A stretch of 64,000 nucleotides of DNA from Paraburkholderia fungorum (GCF_902833645.1 NZ_CADFGE010000011.1:124001-188000), one strand, 5' to 3'. Shown: positions 1-8,296, numbered from the stretch's first letter. The notes: generated from the letters alone by a model not told the origin. Numbers and translations are program-made.

Positions 1-2287
1 ACGCACGCAAGCCCCAATAGCCTTCGAGGGCGACGAGCGCGGCGGCTGTCCAGAACATCAGCACATGCAGGACGGCAAGCACCCGGTCGCTAATGTCGCG
101 CTGCTGATGCCACAGCAGCGCGTAGGCGGCAACCGCGACAACCGCGCTGACCAGCCAGCCGTAACCGCTGACCGGCGCCATGCTCAACATGAACAGACTC
201 AATGTCAGCAAAGCGAGCACCGGCATGAGTGCCAGCGCAGGCAGTTCGGCAAGCGGCCAACGCAGCTTGCGGTGCGCGCCGTGCGCAAGCCACGCGGTTA
301 GAACGGCGAACAGCGCGATGACGGCGGTCTCGAACCGATCGCGGTCGTACGCAAGATGCGCCTGCGCGTACGCGTGGATTTCGTGCAGCCCTCCACAGAT
401 CCACCACAACAGTCCCCACACCCCGGCGACGAGGCCGATCTGCGGCATCCATGCGTGCCACGCGCCCGCTTCGCTGCGGCCATGCAAGCGCCATCCCGTG
501 AATATGCCCGCGATCGCAATCAGCACAGTCGCAATGTACGCGCCGTTCAGGACCGGCCATGCATGCGCGCTGCCGATCTGCGCGTACGTGCCGACAGCAT
601 ACGCGGCCGCCGCGGCCAGTTGCATCAGCAGCCCAAAGCCGAAGGCACTCAGGCGCCGTTGGCGCACCGCGAGCCACGTGATCGCGGCGCCTTCGATGGC
701 CCAGGTCGCGCTGGTGGTCGGTCCGGTGAAAGCGAGCGGCACGGCGAGTGTGGCGAAGATCACGGCCAGCGCGAGCATCGCTTCGAACATCATGCCGAGG
801 CGCGCGCGCCGCGGCGCCAGCCAGCCCGCGACCGCCAGGTAGAAAGCAGCCAGCGCGACCGCGCTCCACGCCAGACCGAATTCGGTGCCCTTCATCAGGG
901 CCGCTTGCAGACCGATCGCGACGAGCGGCGTGCCGAACACCAACGTACCGTCGACGTAATGCTTGAGTGCGATCTCACGGCGCAGCCCATAGAGCAACGC
1001 GATGCCGACATACATCAGGAAAAACAGAATCAGGAACGGCTCCGTGCTGGCCAGCAATTCAGGCCGGTAAGCGGTCACGCCCCACGCGGCGCCGATCGAG
1101 AACGTGAACACGAAACCAAGCAGATTCAGGGGCCGCCACGCCTTGAACCACGCAATCGCGAAAATACCTGCGTTGAGTAGCGCGTAGTAGCTGAACAGCA
1201 TCACGTGACTACCACCGCCCGTCGACAGGAGTAGCGGCGCGAGGAAGCCGCCCGCACTCCCCATGAAGGCCAACGACGATGCGTTCTGGCGCACCGCCAG
1301 AAATGCGCTCAGGCCGCAGATCGCGATCATCAACGGCAAGGCGGCGCCTGCCGGCAGCAGATGATAGAGCCGGGTTGCGGCGAACACGGTCAGATAAAGC
1401 GCGCCGACGCCGCCGCCCTGCAAGATCAGCCCGTACGCTCCGCGACGCTCGCCAATGCGCCACCCGAGCCCGAGCAGGACGGTCGCGGCGAGCGCCACGC
1501 CGGCCAGGCGGAATTCGATCGGCAACAGACTGTTGTCCGCGGCGTATTTGAGCAGGAACGCAATGCCGAAGAACAGCACGACGATGCCGACCCGCACAAC
1601 CGTGTTGCCGCCAAATAGCCAGTCGCGAGCGCTTTTGAAGAGGCGTTCGACGAGACCGGGACCGCGCGGAGGCGCGGGCGGAGTTTGCGCGGGTATCGGT
1701 GACTCGGTAGACGGCGACAACGCTGCGGGGTTGTGCGGCTGGCCATCCAGCGTGCCCGCTACGGCCGATCCGCTCAATGCAAGCGCTGCGGCCGGCTCCT
1801 GCGGCGTGACTGCGCTGGCGCTCACCGTCGGGCGCACGGCTGTCGGCTGCGGCGGCGTGACTGCACGCTCGCGAGGCGGCTGCTGCCCCGCTGCGGGCGG
1901 TATCGCGTAAGGATGCGATGCGAGCGTGTCAGGACCCCGCCCGGACAACGTCGACTCACCATCCTCACTCGCGGTCGCCGACGCGCCGGTAACGCCGGCG
2001 CGCAATTCCCGTATCTCACCGCGCAGAACGACAATCTCCTGCTCCAGTCGCTCGACGCGCGCAGCGAGTTCGCTGGATGGGCTGCCGGCCGGGTAGTTCA
2101 GGTTATCGGACGCAGCCGGTTTGGACACGGGGTCGCTTACGGGCCGTGCAGACTGCTTTTGGAGCAGACTTGCGAGCGCAACGCCAGCCATCCCCCCCGC
2201 CAATGCACCGAAACCCATCGAGAAATCGTTCGACACGGCGGCTACTATCCCGATCACCGCGCCGATCAGGGCAAATATCACGCTCAT
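1..2287 (-). CDS. DUF2339 domain-containing membrane protein (3' part outside window)
   Basis: The reverse strand reads open from an ATG at 2287 to the left edge, giving 762 codons without the C-terminus. The N-terminus (MSVIFALIGAVIGIVAA) is a membrane helix. A second hydrophobic stretch follows, then a short coiled-coil-like segment (SELAARVERLEQEIVVLRGE) and a Pro/Ala/Ser-rich linker. The rest is a long run of hydrophobic helices with short polar loops, including the segment HYVDGTLVFGTPLVAIGLQ. A coiled coil followed by many transmembrane helices is the layout of DUF2339 proteins, which are polytopic inner-membrane proteins of unknown function, usually near 900 residues or more. An ATG five bases further upstream is closed at once by TGA, so 2287 is the start. 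The family assignment rests on layout and remembered similarity. Confidence 0.8.
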   Translation of the reverse strand, partial: MSVIFALIGAVIGIVAAVSNDFSMGFGALAGGMAGVALASLLQKQSARPVSDPVSKPAASDNLNYPAGSPSSELAARVERLEQEIVVLRGEIRELRAGVTGASATASEDGESTLSGRGPDTLASHPYAIPPAAGQQPPRERAVTPPQPTAVRPTVSASAVTPQEPAAALALSGSAVAGTLDGQPHNPAALSPSTESPIPAQTPPAPPRGPGLVERLFKSARDWLFGGNTVVRVGIVVLFFGIAFLLKYAADNSLLPIEFRLAGVALAATVLLGLGWRIGERRGAYGLILQGGGVGALYLTVFAATRLYHLLPAGAALPLMIAICGLSAFLAVRQNASSLAFMGSAGGFLAPLLLSTGGGSHVMLFSYYALLNAGIFAIAWFKAWRPLNLLGFVFTFSIGAAWGVTAYRPELLASTEPFLILFFLMYVGIALLYGLRREIALKHYVDGTLVFGTPLVAIGLQAALMKGTEFGLAWSAVALAAFYLAVAGWLAPRRARLGMMFEAMLALAVIFATLAVPLAFTGPTTSATWAIEGAAITWLAVRQRRLSAFGFGLLMQLAAAAAYAVGTYAQIGSAHAWPVLNGAYIATVLIAIAGIFTGWRLHGRSEAGAWHAWMPQIGLVAGVWGLLWWICGGLHEIHAYAQAHLAYDRDRFETAVIALFAVLTAWLAHGAHRKLRWPLAELPALALMPVLALLTLSLFMLSMAPVSGYGWLVSAVVAVAAYALLWHQQRDISDRVLAVLHVLMFWTAAALVALEGYWGLRA

Positions 2288-2334
2288 CGCATGCCTCTTT
2301 TATTGTCTTCAACTGCGAGATCCGTTTGTCGCAC

Positions 2335-2344
2335 GGATTAATCC
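2335..2344. promoter_or_regulatory. Palindrome GGATTAATCC, copy 1
   Basis: This is a perfect 10-bp palindrome, extended by one pair to CGGATTAATCCG. It lies about 48 bp upstream of the DUF2339 gene start. An identical core recurs 198 bp away. It could be a repressor operator or an element boundary; function is inferred only from symmetry and repetition. Confidence 0.35.
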
Positions 2345-2474
2345 GAAGCCATTGCGCCAGCAAACCAGCGAAAATCGGCGCGCAGAATACCATGTAAGTC
2401 GAGTTGCGAACCACGCTTTTGAAGCGCTGCGTGAACGAAATCAAATGGCGGTACCTATTCACCAACGCATATCT

Positions 2475-2510
2475 CTTTTTCGCCAACTTTTTTGCCAGTT
2501 TTTTTGCTAA
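2475..2510. repeat. 12-bp tandem repeat, 3 copies
   Basis: Three units follow directly: CTTTTTCGCCAA, CTTTTTTGCCAG and TTTTTTTGCTAA. On the reverse strand this reads as runs of A separated by GGC, and would encode a Lys-Lys pattern by chance. Confidence 0.6.
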
Positions 2511-2532
2511 CTTTACACGGCTTTTTTTCGCA

Positions 2533-2542
2533 GGATTAATCC
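2533..2542. promoter_or_regulatory. Palindrome GGATTAATCC, copy 2
   Basis: Second exact copy of the 10-bp palindrome. Both copies are preceded by TCGCA (with one extra C in copy 1) and followed by G, so about 15 bp is shared. Confidence 0.35.
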
Positions 2543-2957
2543 GGGGAGGGCTACCGGCGATTAGCGGAGGCCCGCGCGGATGCGCCGACCGTCGTGGTTC
2601 AAACACGTGTGAGCCACGCCCGGCCTAAGCGGACCCAAGCAGCCATTTCTTAATCCATGCGTTCAATGCCGATCACGTGCGAATTAACAATCCACACAAT
2701 ATGCATCGCAACGGATGCCGCATGAATTCAGGCACAGCGCGCTGAACATCCGATTGTCTGGACAAATCCGGCAGCCGCTCTCACCTACGCCCGCATCCAT
2801 ATTGTTTAGCAGATTAACTGCGTTTAACGCCTTTGCCACACTTCCAGAGCGGCAGGTCTGCCCAAACCGCCAGGTTCGCGGCAAGCCATCAACCATGTCA
2901 AAATTCGGGATCGGCCTACAGGCCTTCTATCACCCCATTTCATCCAGGGAAGCTTCA

Positions 2958-3251
2958 GTGGACATCAACAAACAGGTAGCGGCCCTCACCGCCTCAGAAC
3001 TTCAAACCGCCGGCGCGAGCCAGGCGACGGCGATCGCCGTCAGTGTGCTGCTGCGCCATCTGCGCTCTCCCGAATTGGTCAAGCTGTTGTCGTCGGCGTT
3101 CGAAAACCACCAGGCGGTCATGCTGCAAACGCCGTGGCCCGATCCGATGCTGCACGCGTTCGATTCGACTCGCCGCTTTCTCGAAGGCGCCGCACAAGCC
3201 GAACTGCCGGGCACGCAAACCGAACCGCCGTCGGCCGCGCCGGACGCCTGA
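2958..3251 (+). CDS. Small hypothetical protein (97 aa)
   Basis: I do not recognise a family. The GTG at 2958 is chosen because AGGGA at 2946-2951 sits about seven bases upstream. In-frame ATGs at 2895 and 2715 would add up to 81 residues of low-quality sequence. The protein starts VDINKQVAALTASELQTAG, is mostly helical in composition, and ends in a Pro/Glu-rich tail. There is no signal peptide or membrane helix, so it is probably cytosolic. The stop is followed within about 45 bp by a strong bidirectional terminator, consistent with a single-gene transcript. The pattern looks like a conserved Burkholderiaceae hypothetical, but that is an impression, not a search result. Confidence 0.6.
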   Translation: MDINKQVAALTASELQTAGASQATAIAVSVLLRHLRSPELVKLLSSAFENHQAVMLQTPWPDPMLHAFDSTRRFLEGAAQAELPGTQTEPPSAAPDA

Positions 3252-3295
3252 GCGCTGCCGGACACGCGCCGTTCGATACACGTCGAGTGAAAAAC

Positions 3296-3332
3296 AAAAA
3301 ACCCCGTCAGTCCAAAGACTTAACGGGGTTTT
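3296..3332. terminator. Bidirectional rho-independent terminator
   Basis: AAAAACCCCGT pairs with ACGGGGTTTT around a short loop, with A-runs on one side and T-runs on the other. It can end the small gene on the plus strand and the tRNA-Leu transcript on the minus strand. Confidence 0.8.
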
Positions 3333-3357
3333 CTGCTACCTTTCCGCTACATACGGA

Positions 3358-3444
3358 TGGTGCGAGGGAGGGGACTCGAACCCCTACACCCTTGCGGGCG
3401 TCAGGACCTAAACCTGGTGCGTCTACCAATTTCGCCACCCTCGC
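3358..3444 (-). tRNA. tRNA-Leu(UAG)
   Basis: The reverse strand folds into a class II tRNA. The acceptor stem is GCGAGGG with CCCTCGC. The D-arm contains TGGCGAAATTGGTAGACGC. The anticodon loop is TTTAGGT, giving UAG. A long variable arm follows (GCCCGCAAGGGTG), then the T-arm with GGTTCGAGTCC. The CCA end is encoded at 3358-3360. A terminator lies 26 bp downstream. The gene stands alone. Confidence 0.97.
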
Positions 3445-3530
3445 AGCCGGGCAAAGCGCTGCGCGTTCTGCCCGATGTCCTGCATGCTCATGAGCGCGTC
3501 AAAATCCGCGCCCGAAAGCGTAAGCGCGAG

Positions 3531-3559
3531 ATTCTAACCGATTGATTCGCGCTTGTCTG
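3531..3559 (-). promoter_or_regulatory. Candidate promoter for tRNA-Leu
   Basis: On the reverse strand a -10-like TAGAAT (3536-3531) is preceded after 17 bp by CAGACA (3559-3554), which matches the last four bases of TTGACA. It would give an 80-base leader before the tRNA. Confidence 0.35.
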
Positions 3560-3661
3560 CATTTGCTCATGCATCTGTCCAACAAGCGTCGATGCTACAA
3601 TTTTTGGCTAAACCCGCGCACCTCGTGCCCTCTACGCCGCCCTTCCCCACATTCCAATCCC

Positions 3662-4486
3662 GTGAATTTCGACGAATATTGCCAGCAGAAAGCGGCGCCG
3701 CCCGGATCGAGCACCTACTATGCGCTTCGGCGGGCACCCGCGGCAAGCCAGCCGCTCCTGACCGCGCTGTTCGCGCTGCGCCGCGAATTCGAGGAAACCG
3801 TAAAAGAAGTCAGCGATCCGGCAATCGGCCGCACCAAACTCGCGTGGTGGCAAAACGAGCTCGCCGCGCTGGCTGCGGGCTCGCCGTCGCATCCGGTTTC
3901 AAAGGCACTGGCAGCCTATCTGCCCGATGTGCAGGCCGCCTATCCGGAGTTGCAGGCGTTGCTCGCCGGCTTCGAAATGGACCTCGACCAGGCACGCTAT
4001 CTCGACTACCCGAATCTGCGGCGCTATGTGCAGGGCGTGGGCGGCACCTTTGCATCGCTGGTCGCGCGCGCGACGGCAAAAAACGCCGCAGAGGCGTCAA
4101 GCTGGGCGGCACCGCTCGGCGAAGGGCTGCAGCTTGCCCAGTTCGTTGTCGAAACCGGCAATGACGCACGTCACGGCCGCATCTATATTCCGGTCGATGA
4201 AATGCAGCGCTTTAACGTCACTGCCGCCGACCTGATCAACCGGAAATATTCCGACGCTTTTACCGAGCTGATGCGCTTCGAAACCAGGCGGGCTCGCGAT
4301 GCGGTGCGGGCAGCACTCGCCGCCATGCCCGCGCATGAGCGACGCACGCAGCGCACGTTGGTCGCGCAAGCGGCACTCGCTCTCGCACTGCTGGATGAGA
4401 TCGAACGTGACGGTTATCACGTACTGCATCAACGCATTGCATTGACGCCGATCCGCAAGCTCTGGCTTAGCTGGCGCGCCAGGTAA
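3662..4486 (+). CDS. Squalene/phytoene synthase family protein with degenerate Asp motifs
   Basis: The 274-residue product starting at GTG 3662 (VNFDEYCQQKAAPPGSSTYY) has the all-alpha fold signature of squalene and phytoene synthases, close to HpnD-like proteins of hopanoid synthesis. The key motifs are altered. The first Asp-rich motif, normally CREVDDVVDE, reads RREFEETVKE. The second, normally DVxED, reads ETGNDARHGRIYIP and keeps only its last Asp. The neighbouring helix TKLAWWQNEL is intact. No squalene-hopene cyclase or other hpn gene is nearby. The family normally condenses prenyl diphosphates with Mg2+; this member may have lost that activity, as in the NDUFAF6 branch. The GTG has no clear ribosome site, but the family N-terminus begins there. 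Confidence 0.8.
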   Translation: MNFDEYCQQKAAPPGSSTYYALRRAPAASQPLLTALFALRREFEETVKEVSDPAIGRTKLAWWQNELAALAAGSPSHPVSKALAAYLPDVQAAYPELQALLAGFEMDLDQARYLDYPNLRRYVQGVGGTFASLVARATAKNAAEASSWAAPLGEGLQLAQFVVETGNDARHGRIYIPVDEMQRFNVTAADLINRKYSDAFTELMRFETRRARDAVRAALAAMPAHERRTQRTLVAQAALALALLDEIERDGYHVLHQRIALTPIRKLWLSWRAR

Positions 4487-4488
4487 GC

Positions 4489-4520
4489 GGACAAACGGAC
4501 AAATGGACAGACGGGCAAGC
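4489..4520. repeat. 8-bp tandem repeat, 4 copies
   Basis: The units GGACAAAC, GGACAAAT, GGACAGAC and GGGCAAGC follow each other directly after the stop of the preceding gene, in the gap between convergent genes. Confidence 0.55.
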
Positions 4521-4580
4521 GAACCACCGGCCCACACGAACGGCCGCCGCGTCATGCTGGGAAGCGCGCACGGTCCCTTG

Positions 4581-5798
4581 TCAGACGCGCAGTAAGGGCA
4601 GCGGCTCGAACCGCTGCTGCAGGATCGCGGACGAATCGAGCCCCCACCAGGGGCCGAGCACCGTCGCATAGAGTTGCTGAAAATCGATGCCGACCGGCAA
4701 GTTGCCATTGCCGTCCAGGCGCGCGAGCACCGGCGGCACGCCGTACAAACCGCCCCGCACCCGCCCGCCCATCACGAAATGCGGCGCCACGGTGCCGTGG
4801 TCCGTGCCGTTGCTCTGGTTCTCACGCGGGCGCCGGCCAAACTCGGCATAGGTCATCACCAGCGTCTCATTCCAGCGGCCGAGCTCCATTAGCGCCGACT
4901 TCATCGACGCAAACCCTTCGGCCAATTGCTTGAGCAGCGCCGCTTGCTGGCCGGGCTGGTTCTGGTGCGTATCGAACCCGTTCAACGTCAGACGGATCAC
5001 GGCGACGCCTTGTCCATTACGCGGCTGCCCTTGCGGCGTATCGCCAGCGGCGAGCACCTGCATTGCCGTCCTGATCGAACTGCCAAACGCACCGCCGGGA
5101 AACGTCGTCTTCAATTGCGCCTGAGCTTGCGTAGGACGCAGACGGTCAGCGGCTTTCACGATATCGTTCTCGACGTCGAGAATATGCGCCAGCTCCGGAT
5201 TACGCTCGTGCAGCGACACCGGCGTTGCGAGGCGCGAGGCTCTGACGAATTGCTCGGGATTGACCAGCGCGATCGCGCGCGCGCCGTTGGCGAACGGCCC
5301 CATTTCGGCGCTGCCGATCACCACGCCGTCGGCGGCAAAACCGGTAGGTACCGGCGTCTGCGCGAACGCACGGGTAAGCCAGCCCTCGCGCAGGTATTGG
5401 TCCGAACGCGACGCGGTGTCCCAGATTTCGATCGAACGGAAATGCGACAGGTTCGGTTGCGCGTAGCTCACGCCCTGCACGATCGCCAGTTGGCGGCTTT
5501 GCCAAAGCGGCATCAGCGGCTGCAACGACGGATGCAAGGCGGTGCGCTCGTCGAGCTGAATTGCCTGCTCGCGTTTGATGCCGATATTTTTTCGCAGCTG
5601 ATAGTAAGTGGGATCGGCAAACGGAATCACGGTATTCAAACCGTCGTTACCGCCCTTCAGTTCGACGAGAATCAGCAGGTTGCTGTATCCGCGATTCGCT
5701 GAGCCGCCGGGCGTTGCCATCTGCGCACCGAAGGCGCGCGGCAACCAGAGCGTTGCGCTGGCGGCCGCGCCCATCGAGAGAAAGCTGCGTCGTTTCAT
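4581..5798 (-). CDS. DUF1501 domain-containing secreted protein
   Basis: The 405-residue protein starts MKRRSFLSMGAAASATLWLP, a twin-arginine-like signal peptide with the RRSF motif and an Ala-rich h-region. The mature part has the DUF1501 pattern: LLILVELKGGNDGLNTVIP near residue 45, LSHFRSIEIWDTAS in the middle, and TYAEFGRRPRENQSNGTDHG followed by PHFVMGG toward the end. The family resembles the alkaline phosphatase/sulfatase superfamily and has no settled function. It is encoded directly downstream of a DUF1800 gene, 156 bp away, and such pairs are common in proteobacteria. A GCAGG sequence precedes the ATG. It probably acts folded in the periplasm after Tat export. Confidence 0.9.
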   Translation of the reverse strand: MKRRSFLSMGAAASATLWLPRAFGAQMATPGGSANRGYSNLLILVELKGGNDGLNTVIPFADPTYYQLRKNIGIKREQAIQLDERTALHPSLQPLMPLWQSRQLAIVQGVSYAQPNLSHFRSIEIWDTASRSDQYLREGWLTRAFAQTPVPTGFAADGVVIGSAEMGPFANGARAIALVNPEQFVRASRLATPVSLHERNPELAHILDVENDIVKAADRLRPTQAQAQLKTTFPGGAFGSSIRTAMQVLAAGDTPQGQPRNGQGVAVIRLTLNGFDTHQNQPGQQAALLKQLAEGFASMKSALMELGRWNETLVMTYAEFGRRPRENQSNGTDHGTVAPHFVMGGRVRGGLYGVPPVLARLDGNGNLPVGIDFQQLYATVLGPWWGLDSSAILQQRFEPLPLLRV

Positions 5799-5954
5799 CC
5801 TGCACCTCGTTCGCTTGTCATGGCGCGCGTCGGGTCGCCTTCGACGGATCGCTGGTTCGCGTGCCCGATCCGGGTTAAACGGTTGAGCGGCTCGATTCCG
5901 TCGCCTGCCGCAGTCGCTTACCTCAACCCATAAGCTCGCTGCTCATTTCAACTC

Positions 5955-7586
5955 TCATTTCAACTGATAAGCCGGGTCCATCAGCAACGCCTCCAGATAA
6001 GCACTGGCGGCCGAATCGGTAGCAATGGCATCGACCGGCGTGAGCGGCAACACCGCATGCTGCAGTTGCAGCTCCACCGACAACCCCGGCTTGGCCGTCG
6101 GCGCGGCGTTGTATTGCGCAAGCCATGTGCCGATATCAAAGCGTACGCCACCTTGGGCTGGCTGGCCGACTCGCGCCATCGCGCGCTGCATCTGCGGATT
6201 CGCCTGCATCTTGCCGGGTACGCCGCTTGCCGCGATCTTGGGGTTCATCGGATTGCCGGTACGCCGCGGGCCGGCGGTTTCGGTCGCGCGAAACAGTTGC
6301 TCGACGAATTGCTTGCGGGCAAGCAAGGTCGAACTATTGATCCATATCGTGCCGCCCGGCCACCCTTTGACGTTTGGCGGATAGAACAGGTTCTCGCCGA
6401 GCGTGCGGATCTCCGCGGCGAACGGCGCCGTGTTGTCATAGCCGATATCGAACGCGCGCAGGGTCCCCACGACGAACTCCGCCGGCGATTTCACCAGCAC
6501 GCCGCGATCGTTGTCGTCCCAGAACGCGTCGCTCATGAAGAGGCCGCGCAGCGCGACCTTGATATCGTAATGACTCGCGCGAAACTGCGCGGCGATCGGT
6601 GCGATGCGGGCGGGATCGGGGGTATCGGAGACAAACTCGCGCCACAGCCTGGTCGTGACGAAGGTCGCGGTTTCAGGCCGCGCGAGGAGGATGTCGAGCA
6701 CCTGATCGCCGTCGAACGGACCGCTTTGCCCCAGCACGGTCTTGTTACTGTCGTCGTGCTGGTTGGCGCGCCATACATACGCGTGCGTGTCGGGGTCGAG
6801 GCCCCACCCCGTGTAGGCACGCGCGGCTTCCGATACGTCGCGCTGCGTGTAATGCCCTTCGCCGAGCGTGAACAGCTCCATCACCTCGCGCGCGAAGTTT
6901 TCGTTGGGTTTGCCCTTGCGATTGCTCGCGCCATCCAGGTATTGCAGCATCGCCGGATCTTTCGCGACGTCGTGCAACAGTTCGCCGAAGTTGCCGAGCG
7001 CGTCGCGGCGCAACAGCATATTCTGCTGCGCCATCTCCTGCGGATACGCGACCTTGTCCTGCCCCGACGTGAAGTGGTTGTGCCAGAAGAGCGTCATGCG
7101 TTCGGTCAGCGGCGACGGCGTGCTCAACATCTCCCGCACCCACCATGCACGTAATATTTCGTAACGCTGGCCGCGCTGCCGCTGCTCGTCACGGCGTTGA
7201 TCGTCCGTCCACGTCTTGCGGATGTCGCGTGTCGGGATCGGCTCGAGCACCCATTCAGGCAGCGGCGTCACGGCTTCGGTTCGGACTGCGGCCAGTACTT
7301 TGTCGACGGCCTGCTCGCGCGTGAGTCCAACGTATTGCGCGAGCTCGCCGCTATCGGGCGCGAAACCGACTCGAGTCAGGAAGAAGCGCGCATCATCGGC
7401 GTCGAGAATGTCCTGTTCGGCGGGGGCAACGGAGGACGCGGCAGACGCCGCACGATGCCTGTTGTGGGGGACATGAGTGGCGCCCTGCTGCTCGGCCGGT
7501 GCCGACGCACACCAGGTCGCGGCTGCGAGCGCAGTGGCCGTCGCCGCTAGCCAGCGTCTACCCTTACCGCCTGTCAGCATGTTCAT
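5955..7586 (-). CDS. DUF1800 domain-containing secreted protein
   Basis: The 543-residue protein begins with a signal peptide (AATATALAAATWCASAPAEQ). It then shows the DUF1800 features: DDARFFLTRVGFAP near residue 62, MTLFWHNHFTSGQDKV in the middle, LLRRDALGNFGELL, the segment NFAREVMELFTLGEGHYTQ, and NVKGWPGGTIWINSSTLLAR. The length matches the family. DUF1800 proteins occur next to DUF1501 proteins, and the pair is thought to work together in the periplasm, but the reaction is unknown. The gene is first in the apparent two-gene unit. ATGs at 7586 and 7580 are both possible starts. A 9-bp repeat lies just upstream. Confidence 0.9.
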   Translation of the reverse strand: MNMLTGGKGRRWLAATATALAAATWCASAPAEQQGATHVPHNRHRAASAASSVAPAEQDILDADDARFFLTRVGFAPDSGELAQYVGLTREQAVDKVLAAVRTEAVTPLPEWVLEPIPTRDIRKTWTDDQRRDEQRQRGQRYEILRAWWVREMLSTPSPLTERMTLFWHNHFTSGQDKVAYPQEMAQQNMLLRRDALGNFGELLHDVAKDPAMLQYLDGASNRKGKPNENFAREVMELFTLGEGHYTQRDVSEAARAYTGWGLDPDTHAYVWRANQHDDSNKTVLGQSGPFDGDQVLDILLARPETATFVTTRLWREFVSDTPDPARIAPIAAQFRASHYDIKVALRGLFMSDAFWDDNDRGVLVKSPAEFVVGTLRAFDIGYDNTAPFAAEIRTLGENLFYPPNVKGWPGGTIWINSSTLLARKQFVEQLFRATETAGPRRTGNPMNPKIAASGVPGKMQANPQMQRAMARVGQPAQGGVRFDIGTWLAQYNAAPTAKPGLSVELQLQHAVLPLTPVDAIATDSAASAYLEALLMDPAYQLK

Positions 7587-7596
7587 TATCGATTGT

Positions 7597-7623
7597 CCGG
7601 TTGAGCCGGTTGAGCCGGTTGAG
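7597..7623. repeat. 9-bp tandem repeat, 3 copies
   Basis: CCGGTTGAG is repeated three times without change, immediately upstream of the DUF1800 start. It may overlap that gene's leader. Confidence 0.7.
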
Positions 7624-7780
7624 GAGCGTCACGAAAAGGCGTTAGCGCGCACAAAAACCGCGCTGTGCTCTGGCAACACAACGGCAGATGGAAGGGGAAA
7701 GTTGACGGGGGAAGTGCAACGAATTCTTTCAGCCACGGCGAAAGCGCGACCGGACGCACCCCGAGCGGGCACGGAAATAG

Positions 7781-8107
7781 CTAGCGCTTGTAGAGTTCGC
7801 GGACAGCGTCTTCGATATGCTGCCGCAGCAGACGCCGTTCGTCGGGCGTCATATGACCATCACGGCGACGTTGATCAAGATCGGGGGGAACTGCTGTGCG
7901 CAGCATTGCATCTGAGGCGGGGCGCTCGACAGTGGGGCTGTGCCGGTTTGCTCTGGAATTGGCCTGCCTTGGCACGCGTTCGCTCGTCGCTCTCTCGGCC
8001 GAAGGCTGGGCGTGGGCGAACGTTGACCCGAGTGTGCCTGCAAGCGTCCCGGCTACCGCCAGTGCAATTACGCTTAGGCGCACATTCGGCCAAACCCCTC
8101 CCTTCAT
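7781..8107 (-). CDS. Small secreted hypothetical protein (108 aa)
   Basis: The start at 8107 (MKGGVWPNVRLSVIALAVAG) has GGGA six bases upstream, better than the in-frame ATG at 8131. A signal peptide ends near AHAQP. The mature part is short and charged: a disordered Arg/Ser/Pro-rich half, then PPDLDQRRRDGHMTPDERR and a final helix RRLLRQHIEDAVRELYKR. The DGHMTPDERRLLRQHI pattern recalls short periplasmic proteins seen in Burkholderiaceae, but I know no function. It lies upstream of the DUF1800/DUF1501 pair on the same strand, separated by about 195 bp, and is divergent from ompR. Confidence 0.7.
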   Translation of the reverse strand: MKGGVWPNVRLSVIALAVAGTLAGTLGSTFAHAQPSAERATSERVPRQANSRANRHSPTVERPASDAMLRTAVPPDLDQRRRDGHMTPDERRLLRQHIEDAVRELYKR

Positions 8108-8276
8108 GTTGTTCCCTTCGTGGCGCGGCAACCGGCTACCTCAAATGCGTATACAGACCCCGGTAGCGAGCCGGGTGCGAGAGTTTTAGTCGAGTGAAGT
8201 ATCCACCGAACAGCCGCATTCAGTAAAGGAGTCTACCTGCCGATGCTTTACGTCGTGCCACAGTGCGGGTAAATTT

Positions 8277-8296
8277 TGTAACTGACTGTAACTCCG
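8277..8296 (+). promoter_or_regulatory. Direct repeat TGTAACT, 10-bp period: candidate OmpR site
   Basis: TGTAACT occurs at 8277-8283 and again at 8287-8293, exactly one helical turn apart. OmpR-family winged-helix regulators bind tandem half-sites with this spacing. The site lies about 50 bp upstream of ompR and also upstream of the divergent secreted-protein gene, so it could serve either. Function is inferred. Confidence 0.4.

Larger units (their letters stand above)
2288..2957. other. Intergenic region with AT-rich island
   Basis: This stretch separates two divergent genes. It holds two copies of the palindrome GGATTAATCC (2335-2344 and 2533-2542). The sequence between them is much richer in A+T than the flanks and includes a 12-bp tandem repeat at 2475-2510. 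The part from about 2600 to 2950 shows no clear feature. Reading frames here have no family resemblance and I do not call them genes. Confidence 0.5.

Noticed and set aside
2103..2606. A minus-strand frame with a KKLAKKLAKK pattern that looked like a histone-H1-like tail
   Set aside because: The pattern comes from the A-rich 12-bp repeat. The frame overlaps the DUF2339 start and has no ribosome site or histone-like context.
3357..3545. A 62-codon plus-strand frame overlapping the tRNA-Leu region
   Set aside because: It is antisense to a certain tRNA gene, and its content is explained by that gene.
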